NCBI RefSeq assembly: GCF_021532615.1
Contig: NZ_JAKGAQ010000001.1
Coordinates: 62,001 to 126,000, forward strand
Length of the DNA stretch: 64,000 nt
From: Octadecabacter dasysiphoniae
GTDB taxonomy: Bacteria > Pseudomonadota > Alphaproteobacteria > Rhodobacterales > Rhodobacteraceae
Direction: 5' to 3'
In this document: piece after piece, positions 1-8,318 of the stretch
Layout of the letters: each line of letters starts with the position of its first letter
Position numbering within the stretch: the first letter of the stretch is position 1
Notes under the pieces: generated by a model
Told to the model about the DNA's origin: nothing
The model's input: the letters and a program-made list of their open reading frames with translations, nothing else
Databases searched by the model: none
Program-made: the position numbers and the translations under genes

Positions 1-1557
1 CGCGATGTGTCATTTTCCGATTTGTCCAATCCGGAATTTAAGACTGAATGGGTCTATCCAGACGGGCACCCGAAGGCTGGTCAAAACGCCACAATCCAAG
101 ATTTTGTTGATGAGTTGGGCAAGCTGTCATGGGCCAATCCGAATGAGACACCACGCGGATTCAATTCAGGTTTCTTGACCGATCATGAAGTGCGGCGTCG
201 AACTGCGCTTTGGGGGAGCGCCGGACAGCTTGACGTCGGGACGGTGTTTCGTGGATCGACGGCCGGTGCAAAAACGGGCCCCTATCTGTCGCAATTCCTG
301 CTTTTGGGCACCGGTGATCGCGCCGGAAACACGGGCAATATCCTGAACGGTCTGATCACCTACGGGGTCCAGACCATCGATCAAAGGATCGCACGCAACA
401 CTGCAAAGATCGACTTTATGCAGACGTGGGAAGACTGGTTGGCAGTCCAAAACGGGGTGGATGCAAAGTTTACGGATGAGCATTGGCGCGACTGCAAGGG
501 CCTGATGGCGACCCCGCGCGATTTGGCGACCTACGTGCACTTTGATCAATTGTATCAGGCCTATCTGAACGCTGGCATGATGATCGACATCCAAGGAGGC
601 AAGGTTGACCGCGGTGCTCCTATTCAAGGCGTGCCGGAAGAGGTTGATGGTGTCCCCAAAGACTCAAAGCGCGGTGATACGTCCCAAGGGTTCGCCACGT
701 GGGGTGGGCCGCATATGCTCAGCCTTGTGACCGAAGTTGCAAGTCGCGGGCTTCGGGCTGTGCGTCGCCAGAAGTTCCAGCTTCACCGCCGGGCGCGCCC
801 CGAAGTCTTGGCCGCACGTCTGGCACAGGTTCATGCGGGTGCGCACAATGGGATAGACAAAGGTGCCGTAGAGCAGATCAAGTTGATGCTGGGCGAGCTT
901 GGGGCCGGTAAGCCTGCGGACGATACAAAGCCAGGCGTGATTTTGCATTGGATCAACCAAATCAATGCAGCACCTCTGACGATTGCCGGAACTGACCACG
1001 CTGACGCCAATTTCTTGTTGCCGATGGCGTTTGCCGAGGGGTCCCCGATGCACCCGGCCTATGGTGCTGGCCATGCCACGGTCGCAGGTGCCTGTGTAAC
1101 GATCCTCAAGGCGTTTTATGACAAGGGCGAGACGATGAAAGGACTGTTTGGCCTGGACACGTTCTATCAGACGAACCCCCATATGGACGGTCTGGTATCC
1201 GCAGGCGCCATGCCACAAGACACACTGGTCAGTGATGAGCTGGACAAACTGGCAGCTAACATCGCGATCGGGCGCAACTGGGCTGGTGTGCATTACTACA
1301 CCGACTACTACGATAGCCTCCGGCTGGGTGAGCGGATCGCGGCTGGTGTCTTGGAAGAACAAATGCTGACCTATAACGAGCCGGTTTCGCTGACATTCAA
1401 AGACTTTGATGGTCACGAGGTCGAAATTGCGTTCAAGGGCGGCAAGGGTGACACGCCAACCTTGACCTCAAGCGATGGCGGTGACTGGTGGTCGCGCCCG
1501 GTAGAGGGGTTCTACGACACGTTGGTGGCGGCGGCCGACGATACGCCGTTGGATTAG
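1..1557 (+). CDS. Vanadium-dependent haloperoxidase (bromoperoxidase type), 5'-truncated by window edge
   Basis: This enzyme oxidises halide with hydrogen peroxide using a vanadate cofactor. The frame is open from base 1, so the N-terminus lies outside the window; the GTG at base 7 is unlikely to be the real start. Counting codons from base 1, the vanadate-site pattern is K258, R266 (eight apart, as in Corallina bromoperoxidase), H351 followed seven residues later by H358 in HPAYGAGH, then R425 and H431 (six apart). All spacings inside these blocks match the algal/cyanobacterial bromoperoxidase family. The residue before G357 is Ala356, where the algal enzymes have the vanadate-contacting Ser. 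The gene ends in TAG and is followed by a strong terminator at 1589-1629. Bromide versus iodide or chloride preference cannot be read from the sequence. Confidence 0.9.
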   Translation, partial: RDVSFSDLSNPEFKTEWVYPDGHPKAGQNATIQDFVDELGKLSWANPNETPRGFNSGFLTDHEVRRRTALWGSAGQLDVGTVFRGSTAGAKTGPYLSQFLLLGTGDRAGNTGNILNGLITYGVQTIDQRIARNTAKIDFMQTWEDWLAVQNGVDAKFTDEHWRDCKGLMATPRDLATYVHFDQLYQAYLNAGMMIDIQGGKVDRGAPIQGVPEEVDGVPKDSKRGDTSQGFATWGGPHMLSLVTEVASRGLRAVRRQKFQLHRRARPEVLAARLAQVHAGAHNGIDKGAVEQIKLMLGELGAGKPADDTKPGVILHWINQINAAPLTIAGTDHADANFLLPMAFAEGSPMHPAYGAGHATVAGACVTILKAFYDKGETMKGLFGLDTFYQTNPHMDGLVSAGAMPQDTLVSDELDKLAANIAIGRNWAGVHYYTDYYDSLRLGERIAAGVLEEQMLTYNEPVSLTFKDFDGHEVEIAFKGGKGDTPTLTSSDGGDWWSRPVEGFYDTLVAAADDTPLD

Positions 1558-1588
1558 GCATGACACCCTAGCCATCACCAAACCCCAT

Positions 1589-1629
1589 GCCGGACCCGTT
1601 CTTCTCCCGACGGGTCCGGCGCAATTTTT
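1589..1629 (+). terminator. Rho-independent terminator after the haloperoxidase
   Basis: An 11-base perfect inverted repeat (1589-1599 and 1610-1620, GCCGGACCCGT arm) with a 10-base loop is followed by GCAATTTTTC. It lies 32 bases after the haloperoxidase stop codon and before the next gene, so the two genes are probably separate transcripts. Confidence 0.85.
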
Positions 1630-1667
1630 CAAAATTCTTCAATATATCTAAATGAACGGAGGACGTC

Positions 1668-2168
1668 ATGGAAACACGATCAAAACTCACAGCAAGTCTT
1701 TTAGGGGCCCTTGTGCTTATCGGAGTATTCCAAGCCCCAATGGTCGACCTTTTGGAACTGGATGCCACTCAGGCGATCACCGCGGGCGCGGCCAACATCA
1801 TATTGGTCTTTTTTGTACTGGCGCTTTTGATTGAACGTGCGTGCGAGGTGGCAATGAACTTGCTAACTGCATCAGGGGCCGTACCCGCAGAACGCGCATC
1901 CGAACCCGGCAATGCAAAGTCCGATCGTAAGATGGTTTCGATATTTGTGTGTTTGGCTTTTTCTATTGTGATTTCGCTCGCTGGCGTCCGCCTTGTCGAA
2001 ATGATCTTGGATCTCGCGGCAAAAACCGTTTTTCAACCGAATGGCTATTTCAAAGCTGCGGACACGCTTTTGACAGCACTTGTCATTGCGGGAGGCTCAG
2101 ACGGCTTTCACCAGATCTTACGCCCATTGCTTGGCGACACCTCAAACGCCGAACCCAAACCCGAGTAA
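1668..2168 (+). CDS. Hypothetical multi-pass membrane protein, 166 aa
   Basis: I do not recognise this protein. It begins at ATG 1668 behind a good ribosome site (GGAGG at 1660-1664). Hydrophobic segments lie near residues 10-26, 40-58, 86-108 and 126-143, with a polar linker rich in Ala, Glu and Lys (about 64-84) between the second and third. The C-terminal part carries GGSDGFHQILRPL followed by a charged tail. The haloperoxidase terminator separates it from the upstream gene, so there is no direct sign that the two act together. It could be a small inner-membrane accessory protein; no catalytic motif is visible. Confidence 0.6.
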   Translation: METRSKLTASLLGALVLIGVFQAPMVDLLELDATQAITAGAANIILVFFVLALLIERACEVAMNLLTASGAVPAERASEPGNAKSDRKMVSIFVCLAFSIVISLAGVRLVEMILDLAAKTVFQPNGYFKAADTLLTALVIAGGSDGFHQILRPLLGDTSNAEPKPE

Positions 2169-2780
2169 AGGAAAACACATGCTGATTGGACACAGATAAA
2201 TCCGGATGCTGACCACAAGGCGGTGGTATATTGCTGACGCCGCAACGCGTTTCGGCTTGGGTGTTTATCTAAGCGGCGAGCCAGATTTTTGTCTCCTCTC
2301 GCAGCCCATCACAGACGGCCCGAGGTGTCATCATTTAGTTCTTCTTTGAAAGTGCCTCTCTTAGAAATACCGGCAACGGTTGCCGCATCATTCGAGGTCA
2401 GGCCGTGTTTTGCATACCAAGCTTTAACGCTTGTCGGTGACGCCTGATGATGGGCAATCGAAGGCCATTCGTAAGGGTGCAGTTCATTGCGCCGCAGTGG
2501 TCGTCGTTAGATGGGCCAGACCGAAAGCCAGTGTTGAACTTAACATTCCGTTTCTCCGTTTTGATGTATCCTGCCCGCAGACATGACGCACGGCGCGAAA
2601 ACGAAAACGGTTCTGCACCAGTGGCCAGTTTTGTTGCACCATCGGATCTTTGATCACATGAAACGCCGTCGTCGATTGGTAAGCCTTGAGCACGATCGTT
2701 GAATTGCGGGTTTACAAAATCGACAATTTTGTAAATAGTTCGGATCATCAGATATCACCCGACAAAAAGGAGAAGCCGAC
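2169..2780. other. Gene-poor spacer of about 610 bases
   Basis: No convincing gene is seen. On the minus strand an open frame of about 65 codons (2309-2506) reads like the tail of a small helix-turn-helix protein (KAWYAKHGLTSNDAATVAGI) but has no good start or ribosome site, so it may be a decayed fragment. The right end holds a perfect palindrome at 2711-2735 and a ribosome site (AAAAAGGAG near 2765-2773) for the gene at 2781. Confidence 0.5.
2711..2735. promoter_or_regulatory. Candidate operator upstream of the Mo/Fe-S dehydrogenase operon
   Basis: TTTACAAAAT (2711-2720), five bases CGACA, then ATTTTGTAAA (2726-2735) form a perfect 10-base inverted repeat, 45 bases before the start codon at 2781. 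The AT-rich arms and position suit an operator for a dimeric repressor. The TetR-family gene at 6528, last in the same gene run, is the natural candidate binder; this pairing is inference. Confidence 0.55.
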
Positions 2781-3242
2781 ATGGAAGTTCGCGTTAACGG
2801 GAATACCCATGAGGTCGATGTATCGGCTGACATGCCACTTCTTTGGGTTCTGCGGGACGAGTTGGGTATCACAGGGCCTAAGTACGGGTGCGGAATTGCG
2901 CAATGTGGTGCCTGCACGGTTCACGTTGACGGGGTTGCGGTGCGGTCGTGCCAGTTGGCTGTTGGTGATCTGGCAGGTGGCGAGGTTTTGACGATCGAAG
3001 GACTGGGAACGCCCGACACGTTGCACGCAGTTCAGGAGGCCTGGATTGAACATCAAGTCGCGCAATGCGGGTACTGCCAGTCCGGTCAGATTATGCAGGC
3101 GGCCGCGCTTCTTGATCGCACGCCCGCGCCGTCAGACGATGTGATCGACGCCGTTATGTCCGGGAACCTATGTCGCTGCGGAACGTACCCTCGTATCCGT
3201 GCCGCTGTGAAAACTGCGGCAACCAAATTGCAGGAGGTGTAG
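2781..3242 (+). CDS. iorA: (2Fe-2S)-binding subunit of molybdenum dehydrogenase, isoquinoline 1-oxidoreductase alpha type
   Basis: This is the small electron-transfer subunit of a xanthine-oxidase-family enzyme. Eight cysteines are in the family positions: C37, C42, C45 and C57 form the plant-ferredoxin-type cluster, and C96, C99, C131 and C133 form the C-terminal helical-domain cluster (CGYCQSGQ and NLCRCG). At 153 residues it has the usual length. It starts at ATG 2781 behind an AAGGAG site and ends three bases before the catalytic subunit gene. There is no signal peptide, which fits co-export with the Tat-bearing large subunit. Physiological substrate is unknown; iorA homologues often act on aldehydes or N-heterocycles. 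Confidence 0.85.
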   Translation: MEVRVNGNTHEVDVSADMPLLWVLRDELGITGPKYGCGIAQCGACTVHVDGVAVRSCQLAVGDLAGGEVLTIEGLGTPDTLHAVQEAWIEHQVAQCGYCQSGQIMQAAALLDRTPAPSDDVIDAVMSGNLCRCGTYPRIRAAVKTAATKLQEV

Positions 3243-3245
3243 GAT

Positions 3246-5480
3246 ATGAGCCGCATTGGAACGATTGCGCGACGGACATTCCTGATTGGCACGGCGGCAG
3301 TGGCCGGGGGCGTGGCGTTTGGGACGTACCTCGTGAAACGCCCGACAGAAAACCCTCTGCTTGATGACATCGCGGACGGCGAAGCGGCGTTTAACCCTTG
3401 GGTGATTGTGAATGCAGACAGGGTCACATTGATCGCCCCACACGGCGACAAAGGTCAAGGGATTCAGTCCTCACAAGCCGCATTGATCGCCGAGGAAATG
3501 GACCTTGAGTGGGGTGATTTCGATGTGAGCTTTGGCATGCCGTCAAAGGCGTATTGGAACACCGCGATGGCCGGAGACGTCGCGCCGTTTATGTCGACTG
3601 ACGAAAGCCGCCGCGCCGAAACTGTGCGCGGAATCATGGGTGGGATTTTCAAGATTGTCGGGCTGCAAGGCACAGGCGGGTCGACCTCGATGCCTGACAG
3701 TTTCATCAAGTTGCGCGAGGCAGGTGCGATGGCGCGCGAAACGCTAAAACTCGCCGCATCCACACGAACGGGCATCCCTGTCGCAGACCTGAAGACCAAG
3801 GGGGGTGCGGTTGTTCTGCCGGATGGAACTGCGTTGAAATACACAGAACTTGCCGCGGATGCAGCTGGCCTCGAGCCTGTTTCTGGCACGCCTTTGTGCG
3901 ACCCGAGCCGCTGGCGTTTAATCGGCAAACCGATGGAGCGATTGGATATCATCGCCAAAAGCACCGGAACGCTGGATTATGGGATCGATCTCGTGGTGCC
4001 CGACATGGTGCATGCCACCGTGTGTGTGAACCCGCGTCAGGGCGGATCACTGATCAGTTACGACGCGACCGCTGCGCGCGACATGACCGGTGTGCTGGAC
4101 ATTGTTGAGGTGACGAATGGTGTCGCCGTAATCGCCACAAATACATGGTATGCCATCCAGGCGGTCAATGCTGTCGAATTTGAATGGGGCAAGGCGCCCT
4201 ATCCGCCCGAACAAGAACAGCATTGGGAAGCCGTGGAAGCAGCATTTTCCGAGGGCAGCCTGGACAGCGAATGGCGCAATGACGGCGACTTTGGTGCCGC
4301 AATCGGCAGTGTTATTGAGGGCGAATATCGTTCCCCCTACGTCGCGCACGCCCCGCTCGAACCTTTGAACGCAATCGTACACGTGACAGATGATCAGGTT
4401 GAGGTCTGGAGCGGACACCAGACGCAGGGTATGTTGGTGGACGCAGTCGCAGGTGTCACAGGCCACAGCGCGGATCAGATTACATTCCATAACCAATGGA
4501 TGGGCGGAAGTTTCGGGCACCGCCTTGAATTGGAACACATCAAACAGGCCGCAGAAATCGCCAATCAAATGCGTGGGACGCCTGTCAAACTAACATATTC
4601 ACGGGAAGAAGATTTCGCCCATGATTTCCCGCGACACATATCAATGGGCCGCGCCCGTATGATCATCGCTGACGGTAAGGTGGAAGGAATGGATCTGTCC
4701 ATTGCTGCGCCGTCTGTGATTTCGTCGCAAATGGGGCGGGCAGGATTATCGGTCCCGGGCCCGGATTCCCAAATTGCGGCTGGTGCCTGGAATAATCCCT
4801 ACGATATTCCCAACTACCGTATGCGTGCCTATCGCGCACCTGAACTGGCGCCTGTTTCATCTTGGCGCGCTGTCGGTGCGAATGCAGCAGGGTTTTTCTT
4901 TGATACCGCACTGGATGAGGCGATCCATGCCGCTGGCGCTGATCCGCTGGACGAACGTATCCGCCTTATGGGCCATGATGTCAGCCGCAAGGTTCTTGAG
5001 GCCGTCGGCGAAATGTCGTCTTGGGGTGGTGAACTTGGCCCCAATAAGGGGCGCGGCATTGCTTACGTCGAAAGCTTCGGTGTCCCGACGGCAGAAGTTG
5101 TCGAAGTAACCAACACTGAAGCCGGGATCAGGATCGACAAGGTTTGGATCGCGTTGGATGTGGGTACGGTCGTTGATCCTGTCAACTTCGAAAATCTGGT
5201 TCAGGGCGGTGTTATCTTTGGTCTTGGGCACGCGATGAACAGCGAAATCACCTATTCCGATGGGATCGCGCAGCAATCCAACTATCATGACCACGAAGCG
5301 ATGCGGCTGTTCCAATGCCCTGAAATCGAAGTGCGCGGCCTCGAAAACGCAGAGCACATTCGCGGTGTCGGGGAACCACCCGTTCCACCAGCGGCACCCG
5401 CGCTTGGCAATGCGATCTTTGCCGCCACGGGTCAGCGCATCCGCGAGTTGCCGTTCAACAAACATATTAATTTCGTATAG
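3246..5480 (+). CDS. iorB: Molybdopterin-binding subunit, isoquinoline 1-oxidoreductase beta type
   Basis: This is the catalytic molybdenum subunit, expected to hydroxylate or oxidise an aldehyde or heterocycle in the periplasm. The N-terminus (residues 1-31) is a Tat signal with a twin-arginine motif, ARRTFLIGTAAVAGG, so the folded heterodimer is probably exported. At 744 residues it matches the single-chain IorB class, which lacks a FAD subunit. Family-like blocks include GDKGQGIQSSQAALIAEEMD near 61-80, the glycine-rich MGGSFGHRLELEH block, and the C-terminal GVGEPPVPPAAPALGNAIFA. It follows iorA by three bases, and a di-haem cytochrome c follows after ten bases. With no flavoprotein subunit, the cytochrome is the likely electron acceptor (inference). 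Confidence 0.85.
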   Translation: MSRIGTIARRTFLIGTAAVAGGVAFGTYLVKRPTENPLLDDIADGEAAFNPWVIVNADRVTLIAPHGDKGQGIQSSQAALIAEEMDLEWGDFDVSFGMPSKAYWNTAMAGDVAPFMSTDESRRAETVRGIMGGIFKIVGLQGTGGSTSMPDSFIKLREAGAMARETLKLAASTRTGIPVADLKTKGGAVVLPDGTALKYTELAADAAGLEPVSGTPLCDPSRWRLIGKPMERLDIIAKSTGTLDYGIDLVVPDMVHATVCVNPRQGGSLISYDATAARDMTGVLDIVEVTNGVAVIATNTWYAIQAVNAVEFEWGKAPYPPEQEQHWEAVEAAFSEGSLDSEWRNDGDFGAAIGSVIEGEYRSPYVAHAPLEPLNAIVHVTDDQVEVWSGHQTQGMLVDAVAGVTGHSADQITFHNQWMGGSFGHRLELEHIKQAAEIANQMRGTPVKLTYSREEDFAHDFPRHISMGRARMIIADGKVEGMDLSIAAPSVISSQMGRAGLSVPGPDSQIAAGAWNNPYDIPNYRMRAYRAPELAPVSSWRAVGANAAGFFFDTALDEAIHAAGADPLDERIRLMGHDVSRKVLEAVGEMSSWGGELGPNKGRGIAYVESFGVPTAEVVEVTNTEAGIRIDKVWIALDVGTVVDPVNFENLVQGGVIFGLGHAMNSEITYSDGIAQQSNYHDHEAMRLFQCPEIEVRGLENAEHIRGVGEPPVPPAAPALGNAIFAATGQRIRELPFNKHINFV

Positions 5481-5490
5481 GGCGCCGCTG

Positions 5491-6111
5491 ATGAAAAAGA
5501 TCATACTTTTCGGTGCCCTGCTAGGTGTCGCAACCTTTGCCTTGGCGGAAGACGCCGCCGTGATTGATCCCCCCATGGAAGGGTCGGTGACTGTTCAGCA
5601 GGGTCTGGATGCATGGAGCCGTATTCATGACGTTGTCAGCCATCCACGATGTGCAAATTGCCACACAGGCCCATCGGACCGGCCGATGTGGTCTGGCCCT
5701 TCATTTGGCGCACCCCGCCAGCACGGGATGAACATTCGGGCGGGTGAAAGCCGGATGGGGCTGGAATACCTGCAATGTTCGTCCTGTCACACGACCAAGG
5801 ATGAAAACTGGGACAACGCGAACGCAATGCCCCATGCCGCCCCGCGGGTTGCGATGGGGTGGGCGCTTGCTCCGATGGAGGCGCATTGGTTTGGTCGAAC
5901 TGCCGAACAGATATGTGCACAGCTACGCGATCCCGAACAGAACGGCGGGCGCGATATGATCGAACTCGCCGAACATCTAAACCACGATTTGATTTTACAT
6001 TGGGCTTGGGCACCCGGAGGAGGACGGGAACCCGCACCTTACAGCCTTCAAGAACACGTTGACGATCTGTTGGATTGGGGTGTCGCCGGCATGCCCTGCC
6101 CGCAAGACTAG
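5491..6111 (+). CDS. Periplasmic di-haem cytochrome c, probable electron acceptor of IorAB
   Basis: The 206-residue protein begins at ATG 5491, directly after iorB, with a Sec signal peptide (KKIILFGALLGVATFALA, cleavage near residue 19). The frame is open further upstream inside iorB, but the signal peptide identifies this start. Two CXXCH haem sites are visible: CANCH at 54-58 and CSSCH at 96-100. A conserved-looking WAWAPGGGREPAP block lies near the C-terminus. Its position immediately after a Mo/Fe-S dehydrogenase lacking a FAD subunit suggests it carries electrons from the enzyme to the respiratory chain. The exact cytochrome subfamily is not recognised. Confidence 0.8.
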   Translation: MKKIILFGALLGVATFALAEDAAVIDPPMEGSVTVQQGLDAWSRIHDVVSHPRCANCHTGPSDRPMWSGPSFGAPRQHGMNIRAGESRMGLEYLQCSSCHTTKDENWDNANAMPHAAPRVAMGWALAPMEAHWFGRTAEQICAQLRDPEQNGGRDMIELAEHLNHDLILHWAWAPGGGREPAPYSLQEHVDDLLDWGVAGMPCPQD

Positions 6112-6122
6112 GGAAGACAAAC

Positions 6123-6443
6123 ATGGGAACCGGAATAGCAGGGGCGCTGCTCGTATTCACAGGTGTCTGGCATTCGATCGAATGGATGATGGGCGGGCGC
6201 AACAAAGACACCTTGGGGCGTCTGCTGCCGTTCGGCATTATCTATTTGGTGCTGGGATGCCTCATTGTGACGCTAACGGGGGGACCTCCGGTTCTGATCG
6301 CAGCGATCTTATTTGCGGCTACCGGGGCGATCGGGGCGTTTGCGACACGGACCACGACGCAGGTGCGTTCATGGGTGGTTTGGTCGTTCATTGTGATTGA
6401 TATCGCGATCATTGCCTGCCTGCTTACGGCGTTCATATCCTGA
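6123..6443 (+). CDS. Small four-helix membrane protein, 106 aa
   Basis: Starting at ATG 6123, eleven bases after the cytochrome gene, this protein has four hydrophobic stretches, approximately residues 3-20, 34-53, 56-75 and 82-103. I know no function for it. The frame is open to 6075, but that would overlap the cytochrome gene, so the later start is preferred. As part of the iorAB-cytochrome run it may anchor or pass electrons from the complex, or be an unrelated integral membrane protein. No haem- or quinone-binding motif is evident. Confidence 0.6.
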   Translation: MGTGIAGALLVFTGVWHSIEWMMGGRNKDTLGRLLPFGIIYLVLGCLIVTLTGGPPVLIAAILFAATGAIGAFATRTTTQVRSWVVWSFIVIDIAIIACLLTAFIS

Positions 6444-6527
6444 TGTGGTCACAGCCCACTGGTGCTGCTACCTTTCTAAAACAATTAAAGCTCCCTATAA
6501 GGTTCCGCTAACGGAGAGTTTGACGAA

Positions 6528-7103
6528 ATGCCGCAAATGAGTACGCGTGAAATCTCAATCGCACAGGCTGCGATCCACGTTTACACTCAAAAAGGTATTC
6601 GGCGGACGACCATGGCGGATGTGGCCAAGGCCGCGAATGTCACTCGCCAAACAGTCTACAATGCGTTTTCAAATACTGACGGTGTCTTGCGGGCCGCCAT
6701 CCGCTTGTTCATTTCGCAGCAGTGGCAAAAGGTATGCGTCGGCTGGGAAAAGGCTGCCGGCCTTGATGAAAAGCTCGATATTTTGTTCCTGCATTTTGCA
6801 ATCGAAACGTGGGAATACATAAAGCTGTCTGACGCGACTGCCGACCTTGTTGATGGATATAATTCGGTTGGCCGCAATGAAATTGAACAGGCCAAAGACG
6901 GATTTCGCGGTGACATCGCCGCCTTGTTTGAGGACGCGCGTGATACCCTTAAGGTGCGGGGATCAAGCCCCGAAGCACTGTCCGATTTTATCAGCATGTC
7001 GATCGAAGGTATCAAATTCAACAGCAATACCCGTGCGGATTTAGACCGTGGCATAGCGACGTTAAAAGGGTCAGTTCTGGCCTTATCCGGCTTGGCCGAG
7101 TGA
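6528..7103 (+). CDS. TetR/AcrR-family transcriptional regulator
   Basis: This 191-residue protein has an N-terminal TetR DNA-binding domain: the helix-turn-helix covers roughly residues 24-48 (GIRRTTMADVAKAANVTRQT, then YNAFSNTDGVL). The rest is helical and divergent, as usual for a ligand-binding domain. It begins at ATG 6528, 84 bases after the membrane-protein gene and on the same strand, so it probably belongs to the iorAB-cytochrome unit. The perfect palindrome at 2711-2735 upstream of iorA is the best candidate operator. A second start (ATG at 6537) is possible. The effector is unknown. Confidence 0.85.
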   Translation: MPQMSTREISIAQAAIHVYTQKGIRRTTMADVAKAANVTRQTVYNAFSNTDGVLRAAIRLFISQQWQKVCVGWEKAAGLDEKLDILFLHFAIETWEYIKLSDATADLVDGYNSVGRNEIEQAKDGFRGDIAALFEDARDTLKVRGSSPEALSDFISMSIEGIKFNSNTRADLDRGIATLKGSVLALSGLAE

Positions 7104-7198
7104 GGTTTGTGCCTGATTGGCAAACATCCGCGCACTTATGGTTCCCGTCACACGAAAGAAGATAAATGCGATGGCGGCCAACTGGACGCCAGCAGCTT

Positions 7199-8230
7199 TT
7201 ACGCATCCATCAAAGGCTTGCTTGATGACCTAATCATGAGGGTTGGTTTGCAATGGAGGCCGACTGTTTCAGATCCGGTATTGATGATGGCCGAAGACAA
7301 CGCAAGACCCGCTTCGCGTCCGATCCTTTTGGCCGGAATTCTGACGGTGGTCAGCGCGGGTTCAATCTCTGCCGATCCTTTGAAATCCCCGATGCCAGTG
7401 ATTGAGATATCATCTGGCACGGTCAGCCCTGCAGCAGCAGCACCATAAAGAGCGCCCGTCGCGAGGATATCGTTGCCACAAATAATCGCTGTGGGCCGTT
7501 TTGAACGCGCAAGTAAATCGACTGTGTCGCGTTTGGAATCTGAAATGCTGTAGACTGTCGTCAGTTGCCAATGATCCGGAACCGCGACGCCCGCATCCGC
7601 CAATGTCTTGGTCACCGCCAACAGACGTGCCTGCGCGCGATCATTTCCGCAGGTTGGGGGGAACATGCAGGCGATATCACGATGACCTTGCGACAAAAGG
7701 TGTTCGGCAATCATAGACCCCGCAGACGTGTTGTCAGATCCGATGCTGGGGTAATGCGCATCGTCTGAATAATTCCACATCAAAATGGACGGAATGGATT
7801 GGCTGTCGATCAGTTTGAACACGGCCTCGTCGTGATCAAGCCCCGTCAACACAATGCCGTCGACGCGGTGTTCCAGCATCTTGCGCAGAATTGCATATTC
7901 GCGTTGCTGGTCGTACCCGTGTGACGCCAAAAGGATGGTAAAGCCGTGTTCAGCAACGGTATCTGAAAATGATTGGACGACCTCGGCAAAGATGGCGTGG
8001 TCCAGCGTGGGCACGATCACCCCGATGGTCCCGCTGCGGATGCCATGGATGGTTTGGGCGGCGCGATTGCGGATATAGCCCTGTTTGCGCACCGCAGTTT
8101 CGATTCTGCGCCGCGTCACCAGTTTCACCAGTTCGGGATGGTTGAAATATCGCGACACCGTGGACGCAGACACGCCCGCCGCCTTGGCGACAGAGATAAT
8201 ATCGACCTGATTTTGTTTTGGATCAGACAC
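7199..8230 (-). CDS. LacI-family transcriptional regulator of the adjacent TTT transporter/CoA-pathway operon
   Basis: The 343-residue protein carries a LacI helix-turn-helix (DIISVAKAAGVSASTVSRYF, residues 9-28), the hinge region, and a periplasmic-binding-protein-like effector domain with SIGSDNTSAGSMIAEHLLSQ and AIICGNDILATGALYGAAAA blocks typical of the family. It is divergent from the tctA-like gene at 8319 across an 88-base gap containing a candidate operator. The divergent layout suggests it controls uptake and activation of the organic acid handled by 8319-14268. Ligand identity cannot be inferred from the sequence alone. Confidence 0.9.
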   Translation of the reverse strand: MSDPKQNQVDIISVAKAAGVSASTVSRYFNHPELVKLVTRRRIETAVRKQGYIRNRAAQTIHGIRSGTIGVIVPTLDHAIFAEVVQSFSDTVAEHGFTILLASHGYDQQREYAILRKMLEHRVDGIVLTGLDHDEAVFKLIDSQSIPSILMWNYSDDAHYPSIGSDNTSAGSMIAEHLLSQGHRDIACMFPPTCGNDRAQARLLAVTKTLADAGVAVPDHWQLTTVYSISDSKRDTVDLLARSKRPTAIICGNDILATGALYGAAAAGLTVPDDISITGIGDFKGSAEIEPALTTVRIPAKRIGREAGLALSSAIINTGSETVGLHCKPTLMIRSSSKPLMDA

Positions 8231-8244
8231 TTAATTCTCATTTA

Positions 8245-8270
8245 TGAAAACATTTGCAAAACTATTTTCA
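8245..8270. promoter_or_regulatory. Candidate LacI-type operator in divergent promoter region
   Basis: TGAAAA (8245-8250) and TTTTCA (8265-8270) form outer arms around an inner 8-base palindrome TTTGCAAA (8253-8260). The site sits in the 88-base gap between the divergent LacI-family gene and the transporter operon, 14 bases upstream of the regulator start. The arms are not perfectly centred on the inner palindrome, so the exact site is uncertain. Confidence 0.4.
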
Positions 8271-8318
8271 TTGTTTAGCGTCAAACATCAACTGCAAAGG
8301 TGAGGAGGCCCGAGGCAC

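Noticed and set aside
2711..2735. Reading the palindrome as a terminator
   Set aside because: Arms are AT-rich, no T tract follows, and no convincing gene precedes it; an operator is more likely.
5260..5490. N-terminal extension of the cytochrome c frame into iorB
   Set aside because: A signal peptide begins at 5491, and the extension would place it internally.
7107..7448. Plus-strand frame downstream of the TetR gene
   Set aside because: It lies mostly over the 3' part of the LacI-family gene on the opposite strand and has no motif or ribosome site.
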